Shown: positions 8,433 to 16,339 of the stretch, one piece after another
How positions within the stretch are numbered: position 1 is the first letter of the stretch
Layout of the letters: each line of letters opens with the position of its first letter
Source: Palsa-883 sp035696165
Lineage (GTDB): Bacteria > Pseudomonadota > Alphaproteobacteria > Acetobacterales > Acetobacteraceae
Reading direction: 5' to 3'
Assembly: GCA_035696165.1 (NCBI GenBank)
Contig: DASRQX010000348.1
Location: 1-64,000 of the forward strand
Length of the DNA: 64,000 bases
Notes under the pieces: generated by a model
Database searches by the model: none
Told to the model about the DNA's origin: nothing
What the model saw: only the letters and a program-made list of their open reading frames with translations
Translations under genes and position numbers: made by a program

Positions 8433-9380
8433 ATGCGGGGACATCTAGGGTCGCGGATCGCACAAATCATTCCGACGCTGCTGCTGGTCAGCGTGCTGGT
8501 GTTCGGTCTGCAACAGCTCATGCCGGGCGACCCGGCGCTGGTGCTGGCCGGCGAAGAACGCGGCGATCCGCAGGTGCTGGCGCAGATCCGCGCCGAGCTG
8601 TGGCTCGATCGGCCGCTGCCGGTGCAGTACGTGCACTGGATCGGCAACGTGCTGCACGGCAATCTGGGGTTCTCCTGGCGCATTCGCGAGCCGGTGAGCC
8701 AACTGGTGCTGGAGAAGCTGCCGGTGACCTTGCAGCTTGGTGTCATGGCGTTCCTGATCGCGGTGGCAATCGGCGTGCCGGCCGGGATCATCGCCGCGGT
8801 CAAGCGCAACACGGTGTGGGACTACCTGGCCAACGCGATCGGCCTGGCCGGGTTGTCCACGCCGACCTTCTGGCTGGGCATCATGCTGATCCTGCTGGTC
8901 TCGGTGCAGCTTGGCTGGCTGCCGCCGTCGGGCTACGTGCCGCTGACCGAGGACTGGCGGCAGTCGCTGGCAACCACGATCATGCCGGCCTTCGTGCTGG
9001 GCAATGCGATCGCCGCGGTCCTGATGCGCCACACACGCAGCGCCATGCTGACGGCGCTGGATCAGGACTATGTGCGAACCGCGCGCGCGAAGGGGCTGCG
9101 CGAGTGGGGCGTGGTCATCCACCACGCGCTGCGCAACGCGCTTATCCCGGTGGTGACGCTTGGCGCGCTGGAACTCGGCACGCTGTTCTCGGGCGCGGTG
9201 CTGACCGAGCAGGTGTTTTCCATCCCCGGCTTCGGCAAGATGATTGTCGATGCGGTGTTCAACCGCGATTATCCGGTGGTGCAAGGCGTCGTGCTGGTGA
9301 CGGCGTTTCTCTATGTGGTGCTGAACCTTGTTGCGGATCTGCTTTACGTGGTGATCAATCCGCGGCTGCGCGAAGGATGA
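8433..9380 (+). CDS. ABC transporter permease, DppB/OppB type
   Basis: 315 residues with about six membrane segments. The N-terminal LLVSVLVFGLQQLMPGDPA and the cytoplasmic-loop motif DQDYVRTARAKGLREWGVVI (EAA-type loop that contacts the ATPase) are typical of OppB/DppB permeases. It ends GALELGTLFSGAVLTEQVFS then IPGFGKMIVDAVFNRDYPVV, also standard. It starts 11 bases after the substrate-binding gene and is almost certainly in the same operon. Substrate specificity comes from the binding protein and cannot be read here. Confidence 0.94.
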   Translation: MRGHLGSRIAQIIPTLLLVSVLVFGLQQLMPGDPALVLAGEERGDPQVLAQIRAELWLDRPLPVQYVHWIGNVLHGNLGFSWRIREPVSQLVLEKLPVTLQLGVMAFLIAVAIGVPAGIIAAVKRNTVWDYLANAIGLAGLSTPTFWLGIMLILLVSVQLGWLPPSGYVPLTEDWRQSLATTIMPAFVLGNAIAAVLMRHTRSAMLTALDQDYVRTARAKGLREWGVVIHHALRNALIPVVTLGALELGTLFSGAVLTEQVFSIPGFGKMIVDAVFNRDYPVVQGVVLVTAFLYVVLNLVADLLYVVINPRLREG

Positions 9381-9398
9381 ACGACGCTGGGTTTTTGC

Positions 9399-9497
9399 CT
9401 CTCCCGTGCATGCGGGTGAGAGTCGTGCCGCTGGTAGCACCCTCACCCTCGTCGCTTCGCGCCTCGACCTCTCCCGCGAAGAGCGGGAGAGGTGTAC
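9399..9497. repeat. Dispersed repeat family C, copy 1
   Basis: About 100 bp lying between two operonic permease genes. Pattern: CTCTCCCG, GGGTGAGAG, a central ACCCTCACC, then GACCTCTCCCGCGAAGAGC and GGGAGAGGTGTAC. The last part is a hairpin. Similar stretches occur at 14710-14877 and 31674-31798. Confidence 0.75.
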
Positions 9498-9513
9498 ATT
9501 TCGATTGCGTGCC

Positions 9514-10392
9514 ATGAGTACAGCAACCATCGATACCCCAGTCGTCATCGCGCCGCGCAGCCCTGCGCAGCTCGCACTGCATCGCTTTCTGCACCGGCCG
9601 ATCGCCGTTGCCGGGTTGGTCGTGATCGTCGCTTTCATTCTGATCGCGGTGTTTGCCCCGCTGATCGCACCGTACGACCCGATCGCCACCAGTTGGACGG
9701 CGATCCGCAAGGCGCCCAGCGCGCTGCACTGGATGGGCACCGACGAGAACGGCCGCGACGTTGCCGCGCGGGTCATCTTCGGCGCGCGCGCAAGTCTTCT
9801 GGCCGGAGTCGTTTCGGTGCTGATCGCCGCCGGCATCGGCGTGCCGGCCGGCCTGTTGGCGGGCTTCGCCGGCGGCATCGCCGACATGCTACTCAGCCGT
9901 GTGGTCGACGCCATGCTGGCCTGCCCGTTCCTGATCCTGGCCATTGCGCTGGCCGCGTTCCTCGGCCCCGACCTGACCAACGCGATGATCGCGATCGGCG
10001 TGTCTACCGCGCCGCGTTTCATGCGCGTGGCACGCGCGGCAACGCTGGATGCGGCGAGCAACGAATATGTCGAGGCGGCGCGCGCGGTCGGCAATCCCCG
10101 CTGGCGGGTCGCGGTGCGCCATGTGTTGCCGAACATCGTTCCGCCGGTTCTGGTGCAGGGCACGCTGGCGATTGCCGCGGCGATCATTGCCGAAGCGTCG
10201 CTGTCGTTCCTTGGGCTGGGCCAGCAGCCGCCCGATCCGTCCTGGGGTTCAATGTTGAATTCGGCGCAGCGCTTCCTGTCGCAGGCGCCGTGGCTGGCGG
10301 TGTTTCCGGGCCTGGCGATTTTCCTGTGCGTGCTGTCGTTCAATTTGGTGGGGGATGGGCTGCGGGATGCGTTGGATCCGCGGGGGCGGTGA
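9514..10392 (+). CDS. ABC transporter permease, DppC/OppC type
   Basis: 292 residues. The cytosolic N-terminus is followed by PIAVAGLVVIVAFILIAVFA, the periplasmic motif HWMGTDENGRDVAARVIFGA, and the conserved EAA-type loop ASNEYVEAARAVGNPRWRVA. It ends in the family signature SFLGLGQQPPDPSWGSMLN and DGLRDALDPRGR. It pairs with the DppB-type permease upstream. The 133-base gap is filled by repeat copy C1. The last 187 bases are present a second time, in diverged form, at 11536-11721 beyond the toxin-antitoxin genes. Confidence 0.94.
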   Translation: MSTATIDTPVVIAPRSPAQLALHRFLHRPIAVAGLVVIVAFILIAVFAPLIAPYDPIATSWTAIRKAPSALHWMGTDENGRDVAARVIFGARASLLAGVVSVLIAAGIGVPAGLLAGFAGGIADMLLSRVVDAMLACPFLILAIALAAFLGPDLTNAMIAIGVSTAPRFMRVARAATLDAASNEYVEAARAVGNPRWRVAVRHVLPNIVPPVLVQGTLAIAAAIIAEASLSFLGLGQQPPDPSWGSMLNSAQRFLSQAPWLAVFPGLAIFLCVLSFNLVGDGLRDALDPRGR

Positions 10393-10428
10393 TGCGCGCG
10401 CACCGTCGACGTGCGCCCGGATCGGTTG

Positions 10429-10947
10429 TCAGCACCACGAAAGCTGATCTTTTGGCAACCGTCCGGTCGGGTCGAAGACTCGCACTCGGTGCGGCCGCTG
10501 ATCACTCCATTTCCACAGGACGAGGTTGTGGTCGGCATCCGTCGCGCCCGGCGCGAAGCTTGGCACCACGATTCCAGCCTGCTTCGCGGCGATGAGCTTC
10601 CTCGCGGTGTCCCATGACGGTGGTTCCTTGCCGTCCGACAGAAACGAGAACCACGCACAGGCCATATCCGCCAGCCGAATACGGTGCGTCGCGCGGCCGG
10701 CTTCGTCGCGGAGATCCGCGATGTCGTCGCAATCCACGTTGTAGCAGCACAGGACGCAGGGTTGGATTTTGAATGCCTGCCCCTGATTCGCTTCGTTCAC
10801 GGCCGCGATGATGCTGAGGCCCAGGCAAAGCGCCTCAACGCCGCGTGGGTTGAACCGGCCGCCATGGATCGCTGCGCCGGCGCCGGAAATTGGTTTGAAC
10901 GACCATCTGGGATCGTGCGCGCGATAGCACGTCCCGAAAAACCTCAA
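10429..10947 (-). CDS. RES-domain toxin (NAD+ phosphorylase type)
   Basis: 172 residues. Start MRFFGTCYRAHDPRW and the core GGRFNPRGVEALCLGLSII with VNEA following are the RES-domain signature, named for its conserved Arg, Glu and Ser. Characterised members of the family (MbcT, Res-Xre) deplete cellular NAD+. It is downstream of, and overlaps by four bases (ATGA), the antitoxin gene, so the two are co-translated with the antitoxin first. The pair points opposite to the flanking ABC transporter genes and lies between the permease gene and a second copy of its 3' end. Confidence 0.9.
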   Translation of the reverse strand: MRFFGTCYRAHDPRWSFKPISGAGAAIHGGRFNPRGVEALCLGLSIIAAVNEANQGQAFKIQPCVLCCYNVDCDDIADLRDEAGRATHRIRLADMACAWFSFLSDGKEPPSWDTARKLIAAKQAGIVVPSFAPGATDADHNLVLWKWSDQRPHRVRVFDPTGRLPKDQLSWC

Positions 10948-11393
10948 GCAAAGCCGCCCATCGCGATGTGGTCGAGGTAGTCGCGCAGGGCCGACGCCTT
11001 GCCGCTTTTCACCAGCGACTCTGCCGTGCGACCGCCGAACGCGGCGATCGGTTGCGCGCGGTACCAGGCCATCGCGCGTTCCTTCCCCCCGGCCCAGGTT
11101 GAAATCCGGCTGACGATCTCAAGCATTTCTTTGACGCGGGATTGGGTTTTGGCAGCCCGGGCACGATCGGTCTTGTAAAGCGCCTGCGGTCCAAGGCCGG
11201 TGGTTTCCGCGAGCTGGAGTTTCGACATGCCGAAGCTGGCGGCGACACGATCCATTTCCACCATGCCGGTCGCACCCATCAGCGATGCGATCAACGGAGC
11301 ATTCTGGGCGCTGGCCGGGCGAGCCGCCACCCGCGGCGCCCCGCCGCTCGGGCGTATCGCAGCTACAGTACGACCCATCTTAGCACGTGGCAT
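10944..11393 (-). CDS. Xre/MbcA/ParS-type antitoxin of the RES toxin
   Basis: 149 residues. The middle (MVEMDRVAASFGMSKLQLAE with TTGLGPQALYK after it) is an Xre-like helix-turn-helix. The C-terminus (STWAGGKERAMAWYRAQPIA with AFGGRTAESLV after it) is the MbcA/ParS toxin-binding domain, DUF2384. A basic, low-complexity tail of about 30 residues precedes the helices. An AGGAGA ribosome site lies seven bases before the ATG. The promoter and an inverted repeat immediately upstream suggest the usual autorepression. Together with the gene at 10429 it forms a complete type II module. Confidence 0.9.
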   Translation of the reverse strand: MPRAKMGRTVAAIRPSGGAPRVAARPASAQNAPLIASLMGATGMVEMDRVAASFGMSKLQLAETTGLGPQALYKTDRARAAKTQSRVKEMLEIVSRISTWAGGKERAMAWYRAQPIAAFGGRTAESLVKSGKASALRDYLDHIAMGGFA

Positions 11394-11403
11394 CGCTGCT
11401 CTC

Positions 11404-11423
11404 CTGACCGAGTTTTAGGTCAG
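11404..11423 (-). promoter_or_regulatory. Candidate operator of the RES-Xre module
   Basis: A perfect six-base inverted repeat CTGACC / GGTCAG with an eight-base spacer lies directly between the promoter and the antitoxin start, with its inner end touching the AGGAGA ribosome site. This is where an autoregulating Xre antitoxin would be expected to bind; binding itself is inferred. Confidence 0.5.
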
Positions 11424-11452
11424 AATATAGGACAGCGCTTTACTCGAGACAA
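11424..11452 (-). promoter_or_regulatory. Candidate sigma-70 promoter of the RES-Xre module
   Basis: On the minus strand TTGTCT (11452-11447) and TATATT (11429-11424) are separated by exactly 17 bases, in an AT-rich patch inside GC-rich DNA. The candidate operator begins at the next base. Good match in sequence and spacing, but unproven. Confidence 0.55.
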
Positions 11453-11535
11453 CCGGGGATACCGCCAGAGAGCGTCGCGTGGAGCCGCCTCGCGGCGCCA
11501 TTCGTGGCCGCACCGCGGTATCGCAGGCTTCGCAG

Positions 11536-11721
11536 TCGTTCCTCGGGCTGGGCCAGCCTCCGCCCGATCCGTCCTGGGGGTCAATGCTGAACTCGGCGCA
11601 ACGAATTCTGTCACAGGCGCCGTGGCGGCGGTGTTTCCGGGCCTGGCGACTTTCCTGTGCGTGCTGTCGTTCAATTTGGTGGGGGATGGGCTGCGGGATG
11701 CGTTGGATCCGCGGGGGCGGT
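11536..11721 (+). pseudogene. Second, diverged 3' end of an OppC-type permease gene
   Basis: These 186 bases align with 10204-10390, the last 187 bases of the upstream permease gene, with about a dozen substitutions and one missing base (GTGGCGGCGG against GTGGCTGGCGG), which puts the two halves in different frames. The protein signature FLGLGQPPPDPSWGSMLN is readable, then the frame shifts to FPGLATFLCVLSFNLVGDG and DALDPRGR. Most differences are early; the last 85 or so bases are identical. It is either the stump of a second transporter operon or a duplication that arose with the toxin-antitoxin insertion. Confidence 0.85.
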
Positions 11722-11749
11722 AGGGACTTGGGACAATGCGCCTTTCGCA

Positions 11750-12487
11750 CTATTTGTCCATGAAATCCTCGTACGTGCGGGAGCTTTCTTGCCGGTTCTC
11801 CGACACCGCCAATGCAGGCATGCACACATATGCCTTCATCTGCGGATAAGCGCCGTTCATCAGGCAATCTATGCCACGATTATGAACGCCAATACCAAAT
11901 CCGGGAAACCCGACAAGCTTGGCAGTCATCGGCAGGCGACTATCCAACAGAAATCTTGCGCCGGCGGGCGAAACCGAATAAGCCATCGTACCGAAACGAT
12001 GCCGCAGGCGAACCGGTGCGTGAGGAACCTGCAGATTGTGAAACGCCTCCATATTCTTTCGCAATTCGTCCTGATCAAACTGGAGTGTTGATTTGGCAAC
12101 TCCTTCCGGGATCTCCGCCCAGACCGAACGGCCGAAATTCCAGCCCCAATGGACAATGCCCCAGTCCTTGGGCAATGCATCCACCAATGACTCTTGCGCA
12201 GACAAAAAATTCCTTGCAAGCACGACATCATCTTCGGTCACGGTAACCATGGAGTTGGTCTCTATCGCTTTGCGCCACATCACTATGTGGGACAGAGCGC
12301 AACCGACCTGCCCATTGCCATAACTCAGTTTGCCGGCGATGAGGCCGCGTCTTTCCAGGGCGCTTCGATCGACAAGGTTTCCGTCAATCGCGGGAAACCG
12401 CAGGACGTGCGACAGATGTGCGTTCTGTATTAGGTATTTATCGAGGCGCTCCTTGTCGCGGTCCAAATTTATCACGTAGACGGCCAT
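11750..12487 (-). CDS. Glycosyltransferase family 25 protein
   Basis: 245 residues started at MAVYVINLDRDKERLDKYL, with AAGGAA seven to eleven bases upstream. The N-terminal YVINLDRDKERL, central GQVGCALSHIVMWRKAIE and the VTEDDVVLA acidic motif are the core of GT25 (LPS galactosyltransferase / collagen-type) enzymes, which transfer a hexose onto lipopolysaccharide or glycoprotein. The gene is visibly lower in GC and uses more A/T-ending codons than its neighbours, suggesting transfer from elsewhere. It stands alone between the permease stump and the next substrate-binding protein and has no polysaccharide genes around it. The acceptor is unknown. Confidence 0.85.
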   Translation of the reverse strand: MAVYVINLDRDKERLDKYLIQNAHLSHVLRFPAIDGNLVDRSALERRGLIAGKLSYGNGQVGCALSHIVMWRKAIETNSMVTVTEDDVVLARNFLSAQESLVDALPKDWGIVHWGWNFGRSVWAEIPEGVAKSTLQFDQDELRKNMEAFHNLQVPHAPVRLRHRFGTMAYSVSPAGARFLLDSRLPMTAKLVGFPGFGIGVHNRGIDCLMNGAYPQMKAYVCMPALAVSENRQESSRTYEDFMDK

Positions 12488-13087
12488 GGTCCGATTTTCC
12501 TTCTCCAGCCACGGCCGACGCCCGACGGTGCAGCGCACGTCGCAGGCGAATCGCACTTGCTGTCGTATTGCGCTGTCATTGCTACACCGCTGTCCATGTT
12601 CCGCGCCGCGGTGTCGAAGTCAATCGACTTCCGCCACCTGGGGTCCGAGCCGCAATAAACGAATCAAGTAATGGCCCGCAAACGCGACTACATCGTTCCG
12701 CCGACGCAGACCGGCATACAGAATGCCTTCGTGCAGCACGTGAAGTCGTGGATGGCCGGCCCGCCGGATCAAGTGCCCGGCGGCAGGCTCCGCCTGTCCT
12801 TGGGCGCTTGACCCGGGGGCCGGCCATGACGGGAGGCGAGCCGGCGGCCCGACCCGGCCCGCGGCGAACCGACCTCGGAGGATGCCGATCGGCTCGTCGG
12901 GGACCCAGCCACAGTCTGCTGAAATTGCGGGATGATTGGCCCAGACCGTGCAGCAGGAACCCGGATCAGACACCACATCGCCGAAAATCTGTTGCCCATT
13001 GCGCCCGCGATGCGGATGCTGGCGGCAATCGTCCCGGCCAATGGGACGCGCCCAGACGGGCATACAAGGCCAACAGGAAGGTTTTCC
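12488..13087. other. Intergenic region, no convincing gene
   Basis: Divergent 600-base gap between the GT25 gene and the second substrate-binding protein. It holds the enlarged family A palindrome (12745-12833). A 46-codon frame at 12671-12811 (MARKRDYIVPPTQTGIQNAF) has no ribosome site and runs into the repeat, so I do not call it. Confidence 0.6.
12745..12833. repeat. REP-like palindrome, family A copy 2, with nested insertion
   Basis: The outer arms GTCGTGGATGGCCGGC (12745-12760) and GCCGGCCATGACGGG (12819-12833) match the compact copy at 22548-22583. Here they are separated by about 58 bases that form a second palindrome (CAAGTGCCC with GGGCGCTTG). This looks like one palindromic element inside another. 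Confidence 0.65.
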
Positions 13088-14686
13088 ATGACACTGAAAC
13101 GACGTGATGTCCTACGTGGCGCCGCCGGCACCCTCGCCGCCGCCCCGCTTGCCGCCCCGCGGCTGGCCCGCGCCGCCAGCCAAAGCACCCTGACCTTCGT
13201 TCCGCAGGCCGATCTGGCGATCCTCGATCCGATCTGGACCACCGCCACGGTCACCCGTAACCACGGCTTCCTGGTGTTCGACACGCTGTTCGGCCAGGAC
13301 GAGACGTTCAAGCCGTCCCCGCAGATGGCCGCGGGCGCCACTGCCGAGGCCGACGGCAAAACCTGGACGATCAAGCTGCGGCGTGGACTGTTATTCCATG
13401 ACAAGACGCCGGTGCTCGGGCGCGACTGCGTCGCCAGCCTGCAACGCTGGGGCAAGCGCGACGCCTTCGGCCAGGCGCTGATGGCGGCCACCGATGAGAT
13501 CAGCGCGCCCGACGACACCTCGATACGTTTCCGGCTCAAGAAGCCTTTCCCGTTGCTGCCGGCCGCGTTGTCGAAGTTCACCACCGTCATCCCCGTCATC
13601 ATGCCGGAGCGGCTGGCGAAGACCGACGCCTTCACCCAGGTGACGGAGATGGTCGGCAGCGGGCCGTACCGCTTCATGGCCAGCGAGCGCAATGTCGGCA
13701 ACCAGGTCGTCTACGAGAAGTTCGCCGCCTATCAGCCGGTGGAAAGCGGCACGCCGAGTTGGACCGCCGGCCCGAAGATCGCCAATTTCGAGCGCGTGGT
13801 GTGGAAGATCATTCCGGACTCCGCCACCGCCTCTGCTGCCCTGCAGAACGGCGAGATCGACTGGTGGGAGACCCCGCCGAACGACTATCTCGCCCTGCTG
13901 CGCAAGAACCCGAACGTCGAGGTCAAGCTGATCGACCCGACCGGTTCCGTCGCCATCCTGCGGATGAACCAGTTGGTCCCACCATTCGACAACCCGGCGA
14001 TCCGCCGTGTGGTGGTCGAGGCGGTCAGCCAGGCCGACTACATGACGGCCGTCGCCGGCACCGATCGTTCGATGTGGCGCACCGGGGTGGGCGTGTTTAC
14101 CCCGGATACCCCGCTTGCGTCCTCGGATGGGCTGAGCGTGTTCAACGACAAGCCCGACTACGACAAGGTGAAGCGCGATCTCGCCGCCGCCGGCTACAAC
14201 GGCGAGAAGATCGTGCAGCTGACGGTCAGTGACCTGCCGGTGCTGACCGCGGAATGCGCGGTCGGTGCGGACATGTTCCGCAAGATGGGCATGAACCTCG
14301 ATGAACAGGTGATGGACTGGGGTTCGGTGGTGGCCCGCCGCGCCAAGAAGGACCCGCCGGACAAGGGCGGCTGGAACGTGTTCTTCACCGGCTGGAGCGG
14401 CACCGACATGTTCAACCCGGCCGGACACCTGTCGCTGCGCGGCAATGGGGCGAGCGCCTGGTTCGGCTGGCCGACCGCGCCGAAGATCGAGGAACTGCGC
14501 AGTGCCTGGTTCGATGCGCCGGATCTGGCCGCGCAGAAGCAGATCTGCGCGGAGATTCAGACACAGGTGCTGATCGATGTGCCGTATGTCCCGCTGGGGC
14601 AGTATTTTACGCTGCAGGCGTATCGAAAAAGCCTGGCTGGCGTGCTGACCGGGCTGTCGATGTTCTGGAATGTGAAGCGGGTTTGA
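13088..14686 (+). CDS. ABC transporter substrate-binding protein (SBP family 5), Tat-exported
   Basis: 532 residues. MTLKRRDVLRGAAGTLAAAP is a twin-arginine signal (RRDVLRG), with cleavage likely after ARA. The mature part is SBP_bac_5: TLTFVPQADLAILDPIWTT, VGSGPYRFMASERNVGNQVV, and a C-terminal GTDMFNPAGHLSLRGN. An AGGAAGG ribosome site lies seven bases before ATG 13088. It is related to, but clearly different from, the protein at 6898 (Tat rather than Sec export, low sequence similarity by eye). No permease or ATPase gene is adjacent; only the permease stump at 11536-11721, beyond the GT25 gene, hints at a former operon. A dipeptide or glutathione-like ligand is possible but not indicated. 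Confidence 0.92.
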   Translation: MTLKRRDVLRGAAGTLAAAPLAAPRLARAASQSTLTFVPQADLAILDPIWTTATVTRNHGFLVFDTLFGQDETFKPSPQMAAGATAEADGKTWTIKLRRGLLFHDKTPVLGRDCVASLQRWGKRDAFGQALMAATDEISAPDDTSIRFRLKKPFPLLPAALSKFTTVIPVIMPERLAKTDAFTQVTEMVGSGPYRFMASERNVGNQVVYEKFAAYQPVESGTPSWTAGPKIANFERVVWKIIPDSATASAALQNGEIDWWETPPNDYLALLRKNPNVEVKLIDPTGSVAILRMNQLVPPFDNPAIRRVVVEAVSQADYMTAVAGTDRSMWRTGVGVFTPDTPLASSDGLSVFNDKPDYDKVKRDLAAAGYNGEKIVQLTVSDLPVLTAECAVGADMFRKMGMNLDEQVMDWGSVVARRAKKDPPDKGGWNVFFTGWSGTDMFNPAGHLSLRGNGASAWFGWPTAPKIEELRSAWFDAPDLAAQKQICAEIQTQVLIDVPYVPLGQYFTLQAYRKSLAGVLTGLSMFWNVKRV

Positions 14687-14709
14687 GAAGGGCGCAGTGG
14701 CACGTACAG

Positions 14710-14877
14710 CTCTCCCGCTGTTCGCGGACTTGGGCGGCGATGAGGGACCAAAGCTTGCCCGCGGGCGATTGATCCGGGGTCGGGGCGTGCGGTGACGCGG
14801 GCGAGGGTCGTACCGCGTGCAAGACCCTCACCCGGAGCGCTGACGCGCTCCGACCTCTCCCAGAGCGAGAGGTGCAC
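14710..14877. repeat. Dispersed repeat family C, copy 2
   Basis: Lies between the convergent ends of the substrate-binding protein and glpD. It carries CTCTCCCGCTGTTCGCGG, ACCCTCACCCGGAGCGCTGA, GACCTCTCCCAGAGCG and ends AGAGGTGCAC. It is longer than the other two copies because of an unrelated middle section. It may act as a terminator for both genes. Confidence 0.65.
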
Positions 14878-14880
14878 GGA

Positions 14881-16335
14881 TCAGCTTAGCCAGGCGCCCA
14901 GTGTTGCGGCCTCATCGGGGGAAAGTCGCAGCCCCAGCTTGGTGCGCCGCCATAGCACATCCTCGGCCGTGCGGGCCCATTCGGTGTCGCGCAGCCATGA
15001 CACCTCGCGCTCGGTCAGGTCTGATCCGAAACAAACGCCGAGATCCTCGATGCGCGCCGCGTCGCCCAACATGTCCGGCACCAGCGTGCCGTAGCTGCGC
15101 ACCAGCCGGTGCAGCGTGCGGTCGGGCAGGAAGCCGTATCGCTGCCGCAGCGTTTCGCGCAGCCCCGCCACGCCATCCCAGGGAAAATCGCCCCCGGGCA
15201 ACGATGCGCTCGCGGTCCAGTCACCGCGCAGCCCCGGGAAGAACGCCGCCAGCCGCGCCATCGCCGCCTGCGCCAGGCGACGATGCGTGGTGATCTTGCC
15301 GCCAAACACCGACAGCAGTGGCGGGTGCCCCTCGAGCTCCAGCACGTAGTCGCGGGTGGCCTCCTGCGCCTTGCCGGCGCCGTCATCGCGCAGCGGCCGC
15401 ACGCCGGCGTAGCGCCAGACGATGGCGCCCGCCGCAATCGGTCGACGCAGATAGGCACTGACGGCATCGCGCAGATAGGTCTCCTCGGCCGGATCGATCG
15501 CCACCTGCGACGGATCGCCGGTGTAGTCCTGATCGGTGGTGCCGATCAGGGTGAAATCCTGCTCATAGGGAATGGCGAAGCAGATGCGCCCGTCGCGGTT
15601 CTGGAAGATGTAGCAGCGGTCGTGCTCGAACACCCGCCGCACGACGATGTGGCTGCCTTTCACCAATCGCACGCGGGCCGGCGCATGGTGCCCGATCACA
15701 TCGCCCAGCACCTGCGAGACCCATGGACCGGCGGCGTTGACCAGCGCGCGGGCGGCGCAATCCGTTCCGTCTGCGAGCGAAAGCTTCCAGGCCCCGTCGA
15801 CGACCCGGGCGGCCAGGCATCGCGTGCGGGTGCGAATGTCCGCGCCGCGGTTTGCGGCATCGCGCGCCAGCAGCACCACCAGCCGCGCATCGTCCACCCA
15901 GCAGTCGGAATACGCGAACGCACGCGTGTACTCCGCCCGCAGCGGCGCCCCCGCCGGATCGGCGCGCAGATCGACGGCGCGCGTGGCCGGCAGGATCGTT
16001 CGGCCGCCGAGATGGTCGTAGAGGAACAATCCCAGCCGGATCAGCCACCACGGCCGCAGCCCCGCATGGTGCGGCAGGACGAAGCGCAACGGCCGGATGA
16101 TGTGCGGTGCGGCGCGCAGCAGCACCTCGCGCTCCGCCAGCGCCTCGCGCACCAGGCGGAACTCGTATTGCTCCAAGTAGCGCAGCCCGCCATGGATCAA
16201 CTTGGTGGACGCCGACGAGGTTCCGCCCGCCAGATCGCCCTGCTCGACCAGCAAAACACTCAGGCCGCGGCCGGCCGCATCGCGGGCGATGCCGGCACCG
16301 TTGACGCCGCCGCCAATGACGGCGAGATCGAACAC
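14881..16335 (-). CDS. glpD: Glycerol-3-phosphate dehydrogenase (aerobic, FAD-dependent)
   Basis: 484 residues, close to the usual 500. The N-terminal FAD motif AVIGGGVNGAGIARDAAGRG, then SASTKLIHGGLRYLEQYEF, GSHIVVRRVFEHDRCYIFQN and GIGTTDQDY-like IGTTDQDYTGDP, and a C-terminal helical domain with VLWRRTKLGL, are all GlpD hallmarks. It oxidises sn-glycerol-3-phosphate to dihydroxyacetone phosphate and passes electrons to the quinone pool at the inner membrane. No glpK or glpF is adjacent. It is transcribed with, and four bases downstream of, the CBS-BON gene. Confidence 0.96.
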   Translation of the reverse strand: MFDLAVIGGGVNGAGIARDAAGRGLSVLLVEQGDLAGGTSSASTKLIHGGLRYLEQYEFRLVREALAEREVLLRAAPHIIRPLRFVLPHHAGLRPWWLIRLGLFLYDHLGGRTILPATRAVDLRADPAGAPLRAEYTRAFAYSDCWVDDARLVVLLARDAANRGADIRTRTRCLAARVVDGAWKLSLADGTDCAARALVNAAGPWVSQVLGDVIGHHAPARVRLVKGSHIVVRRVFEHDRCYIFQNRDGRICFAIPYEQDFTLIGTTDQDYTGDPSQVAIDPAEETYLRDAVSAYLRRPIAAGAIVWRYAGVRPLRDDGAGKAQEATRDYVLELEGHPPLLSVFGGKITTHRRLAQAAMARLAAFFPGLRGDWTASASLPGGDFPWDGVAGLRETLRQRYGFLPDRTLHRLVRSYGTLVPDMLGDAARIEDLGVCFGSDLTEREVSWLRDTEWARTAEDVLWRRTKLGLRLSPDEAATLGAWLS

Positions 16336-16339
16336 GCGG

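Noticed and set aside
6721..8463. 580-codon minus-strand frame opposite the first substrate-binding protein
   Set aside because: Shadow frame; the plus strand shows SBP motifs and a signal peptide.
8445..10658. 737-codon minus-strand open frame across the permease genes
   Set aside because: Mirror of the real plus-strand permease genes; Arg/Ala/Gln-rich, no motif, no ribosome site.
12671..12811. 46-codon frame MARKRDYIVPPTQTGIQNAF
   Set aside because: No ribosome site, ends inside a palindromic repeat, no homology recognised.
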